A DNA stretch of 26,549 bases from JAYZDF01 sp036337945 (GCA_036337945.1 JAYZDF010000084.1:1-26549); one strand, 5' to 3'; positions 1 through 8,877 are shown, counted from the first letter of the stretch. Notes: generated by a model from the letters alone, not told the origin. Numbers and translations: made by a program.

Positions 1-3000
1 TTCGGCTTCATCACCTTGGGTGCCTTGAGCGTGAGACCTAGACGGTGCTGACTTGCAGCTAATTTGATGGGAACAACTCCATAGGCTCTCATTGGGGCCA
101 TTTTCTCTGGAGACTCTTTCCCGCGAATCAATTGACCCGAAAGAAAAGCGTTGGGGAGCATATTATTCGTTACGGGAACTGAAAGAGTCGCGAGATTTCC
201 ATCGAGTGGAATTGTTTTAGTCCATAACACTGTATCGCGTTCAACTGTAAGAATAAGTGTGCCCGTAAAAGGTGCTCTAATCATTACTTTTGCTGAGTCA
301 CCCGGGCGATAATCAGGTTTATCTAAAGTCATAGACAAAACGTCCGGGTTACTCATCTCGACCTGGTCATTTCCATAACCAGAGACGCGAATCTCTTGAG
401 CACTTTCTGCACCAGTTTTTTTGTCGCGGATTGATATGCGATATCGAGCGGCGACCTTTGGTACAAACAGAAGAGAGACCGGACTGAGAGCACTAAGAAT
501 TTCTTTTTCTTCAACGACCGCGAACGTGCTTTCACTCACGTATCGGTAGCGACCATTGACGAATTTCAAAACGGACTTCCAATTTTGCCTTTCAATAACC
601 ACGGCAATTTTCTGACCCGCCTTGGGCTTACCATCGCGATCAACGACGAGCGCTTCTAGCCGTGTGTCCTCGCCAACCATAGTGTAAGATAAGTCAGTGT
701 TTTGACGGATCCCGACGTAGGTTTCATAAGGGTGAATCAGCCCTGAGGATCGAGCAGTAACGGCTCGGCCGCCTGTTTCTCTTACGGAAGCGACCAGGCT
801 TACACGAATTGGGCCGCGCGGCTTCTCTTGTCGGCCAAATTCGCACGTTCGCATTGTTTTGCCCTCTGAATCAAGCTCAACCTCGTTCAGATTTTTGCGG
901 TCGTTGAGTCGGCTTAGTTTCTCAGATGCAGCATAATTTGAGAATCTGAAGGATCTGTAACTCGGGCTGCGAATTGATGTTTCATTGTACAGACACTGAG
1001 CCGTAGACACGAGGCCGCTTGCAGGTGCACCAAAGAGAAAACTACTTTCGACATCAAAATTTATGGGTTCAGAAAAGCTCACTGATTTGGCTTGAGGAGT
1101 GACAGCCACCTTTAGTCTTTGAGGCATAAATTCTTCAACTTGAAGTTTCTCTCTACCTATTGTTCGTCCGTCAGGAGTCATCAAGCTTACAGAATAGTCG
1201 CCGGTGAGAGCGTCTTGAGGAAACGAAAGCTCACTTGTAAAAATGCCGTCTTTCTCAGTGTCCTGACGAGTTGAGAGAAAAAGGCGCATCTTCGGATCAC
1301 GAATTTCGAGTTGCAGGGGAAGGTTTGGAGGCGATTCGAGATTAGGTTTTCGAACGATAGCTGTTACGCGAGCCTTATCTCCTGGGCGATAGAGTCCTCG
1401 GTCTGAGTAGATATAGGCTTCGTATGCACCTTTTGATCGGGCGGCACCGCCTACGTCAAAATCAGTAACGGAAACTTCATTCGCGCGAAGACTAAGGTAT
1501 GAAAAGTCATTCCCTCTTTGGGCAGTGATCACACCGAGCGATTCGCGTTTACGGCCGGAGAGAATCGCGACGCCGTTTTGGTTCGTCATTCGGGTTCCGT
1601 AGATTTCATTCGTACGACTGTAAAATTTGACGATCGCATTGGGGATGGGTCGCTTAGTCTTTAGAGAGATAAGCTGTACGTGATTTTCGTTACGACCAAC
1701 TTTCAAGGTCATTCCGATATCAGTAGCGAGCATATATCGGCGACTGGATGTCCAGCTGCGGTCTTTATCTCGAATCTCTACAAGATAGACACCGTTTAGC
1801 TCTTGCGATTGAATCTGTTGAAAAGGAATTGAGCTAATAACCGGCTTATTTTTGACGTAATCCACGGGGACTTCTCCCGAAAAGAGAACTGGACCAAACG
1901 AAGCCGTGTTTACTCGACTATAACCATAGTAATCATGCTCCTCGTCGTCGTTATTGCTTCCGCCGAGTTCTGGAACAACATGGACAAGATTGTTGCTATG
2001 AATTTTTCGCACCGAAATCCGCATTCCGCGGACATTAATGGAGCGAATATTGAGGGTTTGTTTTCCGTGCTTTTGAATGTAGTTGCCTTGACCAACGAAG
2101 GATAACTTGGGCTCAAAATCAGGAATTACTACAGATTTTGAAAATGCAGTATCTAGAGTTCGGCCATCAAGGCCCATCAGGCCACTTTTCACATTCACGG
2201 CGTATCCATTGCCCGCTGCAAAAGAGCCCACAAGACGAAGACCGCGATGGATTTTGACCAAGGTATATTTGACCGCGGGAACAACCGACACAAATTCGGA
2301 GGCCGTTTGGGGATCAACCTGCGTATTGAATCGAAGATCAATTGTAAATTCGGTGTTGCGTTGGTGAGAGGACACAGATTTTACTTTGAGCGGGCTGACT
2401 CGATTTACGGTGACCGTGCGGATAATTTTTTTTCCTAAGGAACCTCCACAATCAACACAGGTGAGCTCAGGCTTGATGTGAACACGGAGTTCTCTTCCTG
2501 CTAGTGCGTTCGGGGTGAGTTGGATCTCGGCGGCAATATTTCGTGAGACTTTTTTTGTAGTGAGAGAATACGGCTGAAGCTGGCCGTCGACTGTTTCAAA
2601 TCGAACGTTCGCACCGATCGTATTTGGGTCTATTTCATAATTGAAATCGAGATTTACGCGAATATTATTGTTAGGATTACGGACAAAGGTCTCAACACTT
2701 CTGAGCGCAAATAGCCGCGTATTAAACGAGAATTCCTTGTCCCCATCAATCTCGGTTCCAAGAACCGACTCATCAAGAACCACTTTGTATTTGGCGCTGC
2801 GCCTAAACTGTTCAGAAGGCCTATAGACGAAATTGCTGTTATCTACCCACATTCCGGTGCCTGCGAGGCTTGGCGAAATACTCACCGGGAGATTGTCAGA
2901 GAGCTCCTTACCTACGAGTGATGCCGAAACAATCGGTTCGCTGAATTGAATGCTGATGTTTCTGGTAGAGGTTCGACCCACGGGTTGAGCGGCGAGAATG

Positions 3001-3125
3001 ATTGGTAATCCACGACTAACCGACGATTCGTCAGCAGATTTTCCATCATTAGATAGAGTCGGAAGGTAATCACATCCAAGCAGGGTAATGACAGAAGCGA
3101 AAAGAATGGGGTGAAACGGGCGCAT
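1..3125 (-). CDS. alpha-2-macroglobulin family lipoprotein, N-terminal part (C-terminus beyond window)
   Basis: About 1041 residues are readable before the window edge and there is no stop. The N-terminus is a lipoprotein signal with lipobox LLGC (Cys18), followed by Asp19, which in enterobacteria favours inner-membrane retention. A Big_5/MG1-like domain follows (roughly residues 40-160), then a chain of beta-sandwich MG domains. Two family hallmarks are visible: DRGLYRPGD near residue 575 (about 1380-1410) and DKPDYRPGD near residue 938 (about 300-325), followed by a VMIRAPFTGTLILTVERD-type strand. Bacterial members are usually about 1500-2000 residues, so the thioester motif (CxEQ), if present, lies outside. 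The known role is trapping of foreign proteases in the periplasm, often beside pbpC. Start chosen at the ATG with AAGGA 7 nt upstream. A longer out-of-frame ORF over this start has no signal peptide and is a shadow. The assignment is firm; thioester chemistry is unknown. Confidence 0.9.
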   Translation of the reverse strand, partial: MRPFHPILFASVITLLGCDYLPTLSNDGKSADESSVSRGLPIILAAQPVGRTSTRNISIQFSEPIVSASLVGKELSDNLPVSISPSLAGTGMWVDNSNFVYRPSEQFRRSAKYKVVLDESVLGTEIDGDKEFSFNTRLFALRSVETFVRNPNNNIRVNLDFNYEIDPNTIGANVRFETVDGQLQPYSLTTKKVSRNIAAEIQLTPNALAGRELRVHIKPELTCVDCGGSLGKKIIRTVTVNRVSPLKVKSVSSHQRNTEFTIDLRFNTQVDPQTASEFVSVVPAVKYTLVKIHRGLRLVGSFAAGNGYAVNVKSGLMGLDGRTLDTAFSKSVVIPDFEPKLSFVGQGNYIQKHGKQTLNIRSINVRGMRISVRKIHSNNLVHVVPELGGSNNDDEEHDYYGYSRVNTASFGPVLFSGEVPVDYVKNKPVISSIPFQQIQSQELNGVYLVEIRDKDRSWTSSRRYMLATDIGMTLKVGRNENHVQLISLKTKRPIPNAIVKFYSRTNEIYGTRMTNQNGVAILSGRKRESLGVITAQRGNDFSYLSLRANEVSVTDFDVGGAARSKGAYEAYIYSDRGLYRPGDKARVTAIVRKPNLESPPNLPLQLEIRDPKMRLFLSTRQDTEKDGIFTSELSFPQDALTGDYSVSLMTPDGRTIGREKLQVEEFMPQRLKVAVTPQAKSVSFSEPINFDVESSFLFGAPASGLVSTAQCLYNETSIRSPSYRSFRFSNYAASEKLSRLNDRKNLNEVELDSEGKTMRTCEFGRQEKPRGPIRVSLVASVRETGGRAVTARSSGLIHPYETYVGIRQNTDLSYTMVGEDTRLEALVVDRDGKPKAGQKIAVVIERQNWKSVLKFVNGRYRYVSESTFAVVEEKEILSALSPVSLLFVPKVAARYRISIRDKKTGAESAQEIRVSGYGNDQVEMSNPDVLSMTLDKPDYRPGDSAKVMIRAPFTGTLILTVERDTVLWTKTIPLDGNLATLSVPVTNNMLPNAFLSGQLIRGKESPEKMAPMRAYGVVPIKLAASQHRLGLTLKAPKVMKP

Positions 3126-3129
3126 AAAT

Positions 3130-3179
3130 GTATCCTTTTCAAGCACAACACTGAAACGCTTTAGGATACTTCCCTAAAG
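3130..3179 (-). promoter_or_regulatory. possible RNA switch in the leader of the alpha-2-macroglobulin gene
   Basis: Read on the minus strand, the leader has a perfect 7-bp hairpin, CTTTAGG ... CCTAAAG, with a 7-nt loop (3159-3179). The segment GTATCCT (3163-3169), which lies in its loop and 3' arm, is exactly complementary to AGGATAC (3130-3136), which contains the Shine-Dalgarno sequence of the gene. The two pairings exclude each other, so the leader could alternate between an open and a blocked ribosome site. This is inference from base pairing alone. The upstream hairpin has no U-tract and does not look like a standard terminator for mutH. Confidence 0.3.
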
Positions 3180-3231
3180 TTCACAGACATTTTGCTTGTA
3201 GATGAAATTAGAATAGAAATAGGCAGAAAAC

Positions 3232-3912
3232 TCAAATGGCTGCATAGTTTTCGTTAAGAAGCTTGGCCGTAAAGCGAGTTCTTAGATAGAACCCTTTCGG
3301 GGAGGTCTTCACGCTGGCGCCGTCTTCATCAATGCCCCAACCTCGACTCAAGGAATTTGCTCCCTTAGGGCGCATTTGTAGGTACTCACCTTCGGAAGCA
3401 CTAATTGTCTCCACATAGCCGTTGGCTATTTTGTTCGCGAAGTATTCCCAGTCCGCACGAATTACCCGATCGTCATCCGCCGACGGACTCCACAAAAGAG
3501 GATTACCGACCATTCGATGCCTGATCTCAGTTTCTGGATCCGCTTGAACAGGGACCCAAAGCACTCGAGACAACTTTTTGCACACTCTGGAATCGGTATA
3601 CGCCCATGCTCCCATCTGGGTGAGAGATGCAGTACATATGAACGTGGTTTCTTTTGGTCGGCCTTTATGATCAATGGGAATGGTCTTGAGTTCTATACCA
3701 AGTTTCACAAAATCGGGCTCACTTCGGTTCGCAGCGTCCGTTCCAAGCATCGTTTCAATGAGCTGACCCACCCAACCCTTGGATTGATGAAAGGATGTAG
3801 GTACCTGGCGATGGCATTGCGCAGCCAAATCTCCAAGACGTTGCCCAGCTAACCGACGGGCAGCTTCCATAAGTTCGTCTTCGGTTTCCGGTGTTTTGAA
3901 CATGTTGCTCAT
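3232..3912 (-). CDS. mutH: DNA mismatch repair endonuclease MutH
   Basis: The product has 226 residues against 229 in E. coli and aligns along its whole length by eye: PETEDEL near the start, KGWVGQLIE, PDFVKLGIELKTIP, KGRPKETTFIC, LSRVLWVPV, GNPLLWSP, GEYLQMRPKGAN and GFYLRTRFTAKLL near the end. The active-site residues of the restriction-endonuclease-like fold are all present as Glu53, Asp67, Glu74 and Lys76 (E. coli Glu56, Asp70, Glu77, Lys79). The family nicks the unmethylated strand at hemimethylated GATC after MutS/MutL activation. The reading frame extends upstream to a GTG at 3969 and an ATG at 3963. I prefer the ATG at 3912 (MSNMFKTPETEDEL) because it matches the family N-terminus, though no start has a good Shine-Dalgarno. 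It lies 106 bp upstream of the macroglobulin gene on the same strand and is divergent from the nucleotidase gene. Confidence 0.95.
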   Translation of the reverse strand: MSNMFKTPETEDELMEAARRLAGQRLGDLAAQCHRQVPTSFHQSKGWVGQLIETMLGTDAANRSEPDFVKLGIELKTIPIDHKGRPKETTFICTASLTQMGAWAYTDSRVCKKLSRVLWVPVQADPETEIRHRMVGNPLLWSPSADDDRVIRADWEYFANKIANGYVETISASEGEYLQMRPKGANSLSRGWGIDEDGASVKTSPKGFYLRTRFTAKLLNENYAAI

Positions 3913-4101
3913 GGGACGAAGTTCTTGCCGCAAACAGCCCCTAAGAAGTCTAACGCAGTTCATGACCACTAGCGAACGAGTCTGCCAAGTCGAATAACCT
4001 ATCGTTTACCACGAAAATATACAGGAACGAGTGGGATCAATGGAGGACTGTGAGCACGAATACTTGCGCTGGTATTTTTTTGCCCTTACCAAAGGCAGAG
4101 C

Positions 4102-5829
4102 ATGAAATCTTTAACATTTCATACGATCTGGGGCGCGGCACTGGCTTCTGTCATTGGATGCGCAACCAGCGGCTCAAACTCAACTCGAACAGAAAACAAC
4201 ATCGATCTGGTGATTTTTCACAATAATGATGGTGAATCTCAACTGGCAAATGCAGGCACAGGCCTGGAAGAATTTGGAGGCATCGCTAGATTCGCAACCA
4301 AGCTCAGGCAACTTCGTGAAGCTGTCCCCAAACAATCCGGGCATCTTTTATTATCTTCCGGAGATAACATCCTGCCGGGTCCGGAACTACGAGTGAGCCT
4401 GGATCGAGGCAAACCCTTTATAGATGCGCTGGTGATCAATCGACTGAGATACAATGCGCTTTGTTTAGGAAATCATGATTTTGATCTGGGACCTGATGTG
4501 CTCGCAGACTTCATCCAAGGAACGCAACCACAAATCAAATTCCTAAGCGCCAACTTAGACTTTTCTGCAGAACCAAAACTCAAGGCACTTTTTGATGCAG
4601 GACGTATAAAGAAAAGCACCGTTGTTGAAGCTTCAGACGGAACCAAGGTCGGAGTGATCGGTATTGTCACTCCGAGACTTCCCTCAATTTCTGCACCTCG
4701 AAAAGTCAAAGTTCAGGACAAGCTTCGAGAGATTGTTCAAGACGAAGTAGACAAGCTTGAAAAGCAAGGTATCAAAATCATTGTCTTGTTGAGTCACCTT
4801 CAAGATATTTCCATTGAGGTAGAACTGATCAAATCAATCTCCGGCGTAGATGTCGTTATCGCAGGAGGCGGAGATGAACTGCTGACGAACAACAAAAATA
4901 TGCTCGTACCGGGTGACGAGAAATCAATTCGTGGCCCCTACCCCCTCATAGTGAATAACAAAGGGGGTCAACGCGTGCCGGTTGTGACCACCGCAGGTTC
5001 ATATAGATACATCGGAGAACTAGCACTTCGCTTCACACCAGACGGCCATCTGAAGCAAGTTCTTCCCAGTAGCCGTATCCATCGTGTTGCCACAACATCA
5101 CCCGCGGAAGGCGTAAAGAACGACTCCAAATGCTTAGCAGAAATTCTAACGCCATTAGAAGAAGGAATGGCTGCCATTGCTAAACGAGAAATCGCTCGAA
5201 CAGATACTCCCCTTGAAGGACGACGCAATTACGTCAGAAGTCGAGAAACCAATTTAGGTAACCTCGTTGCGGATGCGTTTCTTTGGTACGCTCGAAATCA
5301 CGCGAGTGAACATAATCAAACGCCGCCTCAGGTCGCTTTCGTGAATGGCGGTGCTATTCGTAATGACTCTGTGATTCCTAAAGGTGGAATCTCTGAACTC
5401 GATGTACAGAAGATTGTGCCGCTCCCGGGCTTTGTAGCACTTGTCTCTGAAGTTCCCGTACGACGACTCAAAGAAGTGCTTGAATACTCTTTTTCAAAAA
5501 TTGGAGGAGGAGGATTTCTGCAAGTAAGCGGTCTGAAAGTTAAGTATGATGCGAAGCGATCCAAAGATCGAGTTCGGATGGTCAAGCTGGATGGCGGGCA
5601 GGTTCTCGTCAAAGACGGTAAGCTCACCGGCGCACTAGACAGTGTGAACCTTGCGACGCTCAGCTTTCTTGCCCGAGGCGGCGGGAATATTCCTCTGAAG
5701 GGTCTTGATGCAGTCAATTTTGCGGCAGATTATAAAAAGGCTCTGCAAGAATACTTGAACCACCTGACGTTGGTGACCAAGCAAAGATACCGCAACGGAA
5801 AGCCAGCTCGGCTGATCCCGGTTAAATAA
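4102..5829 (+). CDS. 5'-nucleotidase/UshA-family metallophosphatase lipoprotein
   Basis: 575 residues. An N-terminal signal ends in lipobox VIGC (Cys20), so the protein is probably membrane-anchored outside the cytoplasm. The calcineurin-like metallophosphatase domain spans about 34-320. Its motifs are NNDGES (Asp43), SSGDNILPGP (Asp88), GNHDFD (Asn124, His125, Asp126) and LLSHLQ (His232). The 5'-nucleotidase C-terminal substrate domain spans about 350-560, with RETNLGNLVAD (381-391), VNGGAIR (414-420) and GGGGFLQVSG. Two usual metal-ligand positions differ: the first motif is Asp-x-Glu instead of Asp-x-His, and the normal GGH(T/S)(H/Q) is GGGDE (255-259). Family members hydrolyse nucleotides or nucleotide sugars; the substrate here is unknown. 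An AAAGG lies 6 nt before the ATG. It is the first gene of a run of three on the plus strand, with 43 bp to the next. Confidence 0.88.
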   Translation: MKSLTFHTIWGAALASVIGCATSGSNSTRTENNIDLVIFHNNDGESQLANAGTGLEEFGGIARFATKLRQLREAVPKQSGHLLLSSGDNILPGPELRVSLDRGKPFIDALVINRLRYNALCLGNHDFDLGPDVLADFIQGTQPQIKFLSANLDFSAEPKLKALFDAGRIKKSTVVEASDGTKVGVIGIVTPRLPSISAPRKVKVQDKLREIVQDEVDKLEKQGIKIIVLLSHLQDISIEVELIKSISGVDVVIAGGGDELLTNNKNMLVPGDEKSIRGPYPLIVNNKGGQRVPVVTTAGSYRYIGELALRFTPDGHLKQVLPSSRIHRVATTSPAEGVKNDSKCLAEILTPLEEGMAAIAKREIARTDTPLEGRRNYVRSRETNLGNLVADAFLWYARNHASEHNQTPPQVAFVNGGAIRNDSVIPKGGISELDVQKIVPLPGFVALVSEVPVRRLKEVLEYSFSKIGGGGFLQVSGLKVKYDAKRSKDRVRMVKLDGGQVLVKDGKLTGALDSVNLATLSFLARGGGNIPLKGLDAVNFAADYKKALQEYLNHLTLVTKQRYRNGKPARLIPVK

Positions 5830-5872
5830 ACTCGCAACGAGTTTCACACTTATTGAAAAGAATCGTTGTCAC

Positions 5873-6607
5873 TTGCCTGAGCTACCGCAAAAGAAAACTG
5901 TTCGATCCGAAGTATGGTCTGCAATTCAGCATGCTGGAGCGGGGCGCTTTCCGGGAATTCTCGGTCGAATACCAAACTTCAAGGGCGCAGAACGAGCCTG
6001 CGAACTTCTGGCAGCAAGTCCGCTCTTTGCCAAAGCACAATTTATCAAAAGCAATCCTGATTCGCCACAGCGTAAACTCAGGCATTTGGCGCTTGTAGAA
6101 GGAAAAAAGCTCTATCTGGCCGTGCCCAAACTTGCCCACGCCAAACCCTTTTTAGAAATTGATCCGTCTCAACTACACGAAAAAGAGCTCTGGCAAGCTT
6201 CGTCTATAAAAGGCTCTTTTGAATACGGTCGACCGATTTCTATTGAAGAGATGCCAAAAATAGACCTGATCATCACAGGCTGCGTCGGTGTGACTTCGGT
6301 GGGTGCTCGATTGGGAAAAGGAGGAGGCTATGCTGATTTAGAATACGCCCTTCTTCGGCAATTTGAAAAAGTGAACGAAGGAACACCGGTTGTGACTGTA
6401 GTTCACCCCGTTCAAATTCTTGGAGACCACTCGTTTCCGATGCTTGAACATGACACCTCGATCGATATGTACGCGACACCTTCTGAGGTATTTCGATGCA
6501 AACGAAGCTATTCCCGACCCACGGGTATATACAAGGAATCTCTCGAAAAAGAGAAAATTGATGCCATTCCTGTGCTCAGGCGTTATTTGCTTGGTGAGAC
6601 CTTGTAA
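5873..6607 (+). CDS. 5-formyltetrahydrofolate cyclo-ligase family protein
   Basis: 244 residues, cytoplasmic. The signature GARLGKGGGYADLEYA (144-159) is the nucleotide/folate loop of the family. RFPGILGRIPNFKGAERA (25-42) places it in the branch that includes the eukaryotic MTHFSD N-terminal domain and archaeal homologues rather than the shorter YgfA type. The family reaction is ATP-dependent conversion of 5-formyl-THF to 5,10-methenyl-THF, but this branch is less well tested, so the exact activity is inferred. The frame has no ATG near the expected N-terminus. The TTG at 5873 gives MPELPQKKTVRSEVW, which fits the family length, with only a weak purine stretch (GAAAAG) about 12 nt upstream. 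It lies 43 bp after the nucleotidase gene and 21 bp before the MATE gene, probably as one transcript. A frame from 5853 to 6098 overlapping the start is a shadow. Confidence 0.85.
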   Translation: MPELPQKKTVRSEVWSAIQHAGAGRFPGILGRIPNFKGAERACELLAASPLFAKAQFIKSNPDSPQRKLRHLALVEGKKLYLAVPKLAHAKPFLEIDPSQLHEKELWQASSIKGSFEYGRPISIEEMPKIDLIITGCVGVTSVGARLGKGGGYADLEYALLRQFEKVNEGTPVVTVVHPVQILGDHSFPMLEHDTSIDMYATPSEVFRCKRSYSRPTGIYKESLEKEKIDAIPVLRRYLLGETL

Positions 6608-6628
6608 TAGAGTCGAAGCAGATTCAGC

Positions 6629-7951
6629 GTGAAAAGAAAAACACTCAAGGAAGTCCTCGACCTCGCTCTACCGATTATCGGCGGAATGGTCTCGCAGAAT
6701 ATCCTAAACCTTGTGGACACTGCGATGGTGGGCAGTCTAGGCGATGCAGCACTGGCCGCTGTGGGCATGGCTGGATTCGTAAACTTCATGTGTGTCGCAA
6801 TGGTGATGGGACTTTCGGCCGGGGTTCAAGCAATGGCCTCCCGCAGACTCGGTGAAGGAAAGTCAGACAGTACTGCCGCACCACTTAACGGCGGACTCCT
6901 TCTGTCCTTCATTGTCGCCGTACCTCTTTCCTTGTTACTCGCTTTTCTTACCCCGAACTTATTTCCTCTCCTCGTCAACGATGATCTTGTGGTGGCTGAA
7001 GGAACACCCTACCTGCAGGTGCGGCTTTTGGCGATGACTGCTCTGGGTATGAATTATTCGTTTCGCGGATATTGGAACGGCATCAACTTATCAAAGATTT
7101 ACCTGCGTACCTTGGTCATTATGCACTTATCCAATTTACTGCTGAATTACCTACTCATTTTTGGCAAATTTGGATTTCCTGAGCTTCAAACACTAGGAGC
7201 GGGTATAGGGACCGCTATCGCAAACTACATTGGGACCTCGGTCTATTTCTTTCTCGCTTTTCGACTTGCACGAGAAAACGGGTTTCTTCGAGCCATGCCG
7301 AATAAAGAGACCCTCAAGACAATTATCCGAATTAGCCTGCCAGTAAGCATTCAGCAGCTCTTCTTTGCGACCGGCATGACCGTTTTCTTCTGGATTGTCG
7401 GTCAAATAGGAACTCGCGAATTAGCGGCAAACAACGTACTCGTGAACTTGCTACTCGTTTGTATCCTTCCTGGTATCGGTTTCGGGATGGCTTGCGCGAC
7501 ACTCGTTGGCCAAGCGTTGGGACGAAAGGATGTAAAAGCGGCAAAAGACTGGGGCTGGATTGTCTGTCGTATTGCGGCATTAAGCATTGGTGCTCTTGGG
7601 CTCCCGGCGGCTATTTTTCCGGAATTTTTTCTTCAGTTTTTTATTTATGATCCCCAGACTCTCAAAATCGCCATTCTTCCGCTACGCATTGTTACGAGTA
7701 TGATCGCCTTGGACTCCATTGGTCTCGTTCTCTTCAATGCAATGAACGGCGCTGGCTATACACGCACACCAATGATCTTATCCATCATCATGCAATGGTG
7801 CTTATATCTTCCGATCGCTTACTTTATGTGCATTGTACTCGGCTATGGGCTTGTTGCGATTTGGGCGGGGCAAATGTGTTACCGAGGTATTCAGGCGCTC
7901 TTATTGATGAAGATATGGTCAAAAGGAAAATGGGCTTCCGTACGGCTCTAA
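6629..7951 (+). CDS. MATE family multidrug/Na+ (H+) antiporter
   Basis: 440 residues, starting at GTG. The protein is strongly hydrophobic with about twelve predicted membrane helices in two homologous halves. The N-terminal half has the MATE pattern LALPIIGGMVSQNILNLVDT followed by MVGSLGDAALAAVG. The second half has ISLPVSIQQLFFATGMTVFF and NNVLVNLLLVCILPGIGFGMA. The ASRRLGEGK and VGQALGRKD cytoplasmic loops fit the family. MATE proteins export cationic or amphipathic compounds using Na+ or H+ gradients; the substrate cannot be told from the sequence. No ATG lies near the N-terminus and the Shine-Dalgarno is weak, so expression may depend on translation of the upstream cyclo-ligase gene. 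Its TAA overlaps the TAG of argF on the other strand. Confidence 0.93.
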   Translation: MKRKTLKEVLDLALPIIGGMVSQNILNLVDTAMVGSLGDAALAAVGMAGFVNFMCVAMVMGLSAGVQAMASRRLGEGKSDSTAAPLNGGLLLSFIVAVPLSLLLAFLTPNLFPLLVNDDLVVAEGTPYLQVRLLAMTALGMNYSFRGYWNGINLSKIYLRTLVIMHLSNLLLNYLLIFGKFGFPELQTLGAGIGTAIANYIGTSVYFFLAFRLARENGFLRAMPNKETLKTIIRISLPVSIQQLFFATGMTVFFWIVGQIGTRELAANNVLVNLLLVCILPGIGFGMACATLVGQALGRKDVKAAKDWGWIVCRIAALSIGALGLPAAIFPEFFLQFFIYDPQTLKIAILPLRIVTSMIALDSIGLVLFNAMNGAGYTRTPMILSIIMQWCLYLPIAYFMCIVLGYGLVAIWAGQMCYRGIQALLLMKIWSKGKWASVRL

Positions 7952-8862
7952 CGTGTTGATTCGATGAGCTTAATCATCAAAGCTTTTTGCACGTGAAGCC
8001 GGTTTTCTGCTTGGTCCCAAATGGCGGACTTTGGACCGTACATCACCTCTTTGGTAATCTCTTCGCCGCGGATCGCCGGGAGACAGTGCATAACAATGAC
8101 TTCGTCAGAAGCTTTCTTCAGTAGGGCATCATCAATTTGGTAGCCTGTGAAAATCTTCCGGCGTTCTTCAGCATCTTTCTCTTGTCCCATGGAGATCCAG
8201 GTATCTGTGTAGACCACATCCGCATCACAGACGGCTTTATCAATATCTTGTAATTGGTTCACTGTGCCTGGTAAACCATTTGCACTTTCCATAACCCAAG
8301 ACGGTAATCCGTATCCGTCCGGAGACACCACTTGAACTTCAGCGCCAAGCTTTGCACAAAGCAATGAAAGAGAAACAGCAACGTTGTTGCCCTCCCCCAC
8401 AAACGCAATTCGCCTACCCTTTATCTGTCCAAACCGCTCCAATATAGTCAAAACATCTGCCAGAGCTTGGCAAGGATGCGAGTCATCAGAGAGCGCATTG
8501 ATCACTGGAACTCCGGCCATTTTAGACATGTCCACCAGGGATGGATGATCAAACACACGAGCGACCAAGAGATGAATATAACGGCCTATCACGCTCGCAA
8601 AATCTTCGATGTGTTCGCCGGAACCAATCTTCGTATTCAGAGTACCGAGCTCTACAAGGTGACCACCAAGCTCGTGAATCCCAACAGTAAACGAAGTACG
8701 AGTTCGCACTGAGGGCTTCTCAAAATAAAGAGCAATATGAGTGTCTTTTAGATAAGGATGAAGTTTACCGGATTTTCTCTCGGCCTTGAGCCGCGCTGCA
8801 GAGTCTAGAATTTCACGAGTTTCATCTTCATTAAAATCAAGTACTGATAAATAGCTACGCAT
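7948..8862 (-). CDS. argF: ornithine carbamoyltransferase
   Basis: 304 residues, the usual length. It transfers the carbamoyl group from carbamoyl phosphate to ornithine, giving citrulline (arginine biosynthesis, cytoplasm). The carbamoyl-phosphate site SVRTRT is at 51-56, HPCQALAD at 129-136 and the catalytic HCLP at 259-262. VVYTDTWISMGQE (216-228) separates it from aspartate transcarbamoylases. After HCLPA the common His of HCLPAHRG is Ile (HCLPAIRG), a small variation. ATG start with a strong GAGGAG 9 nt upstream that touches the argJB stop codon. It is the last gene of the argC-argJB-argF operon, 14 bp after argJB. Downstream it meets the MATE gene tail to tail. Confidence 0.96.
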   Translation of the reverse strand: MRSYLSVLDFNEDETREILDSAARLKAERKSGKLHPYLKDTHIALYFEKPSVRTRTSFTVGIHELGGHLVELGTLNTKIGSGEHIEDFASVIGRYIHLLVARVFDHPSLVDMSKMAGVPVINALSDDSHPCQALADVLTILERFGQIKGRRIAFVGEGNNVAVSLSLLCAKLGAEVQVVSPDGYGLPSWVMESANGLPGTVNQLQDIDKAVCDADVVYTDTWISMGQEKDAEERRKIFTGYQIDDALLKKASDEVIVMHCLPAIRGEEITKEVMYGPKSAIWDQAENRLHVQKALMIKLIESTR

Positions 8863-8871
8863 ACAAAATCA

Positions 8872-8877
8872 CTCCTC
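8872..8877 (-). promoter_or_regulatory. ribosome binding site of argF overlapping the argJB stop
   Basis: GAGGAG on the minus strand, 9 nt before the argF ATG. Its first base is the last base of the TAG of argJB (8877-8879). Ribosomes finishing argJB could reload here, so translational coupling is likely. Confidence 0.75.

Noticed and set aside
2912..3151. 79-codon minus-strand ORF over the start of the macroglobulin gene
   Set aside because: It is out of frame with the lipoprotein signal and MG domains and encodes no recognisable sequence.
3913..3969. Upstream GTG/ATG starts for mutH adding 17-19 residues
   Set aside because: The extra residues have no counterpart in MutH and neither start has a Shine-Dalgarno; the ATG at 3912 matches the family length.
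5853..6098. 81-codon plus-strand ORF overlapping the cyclo-ligase start
   Set aside because: It starts at TTG, is out of frame with the conserved protein and has no domain; it is a shadow.
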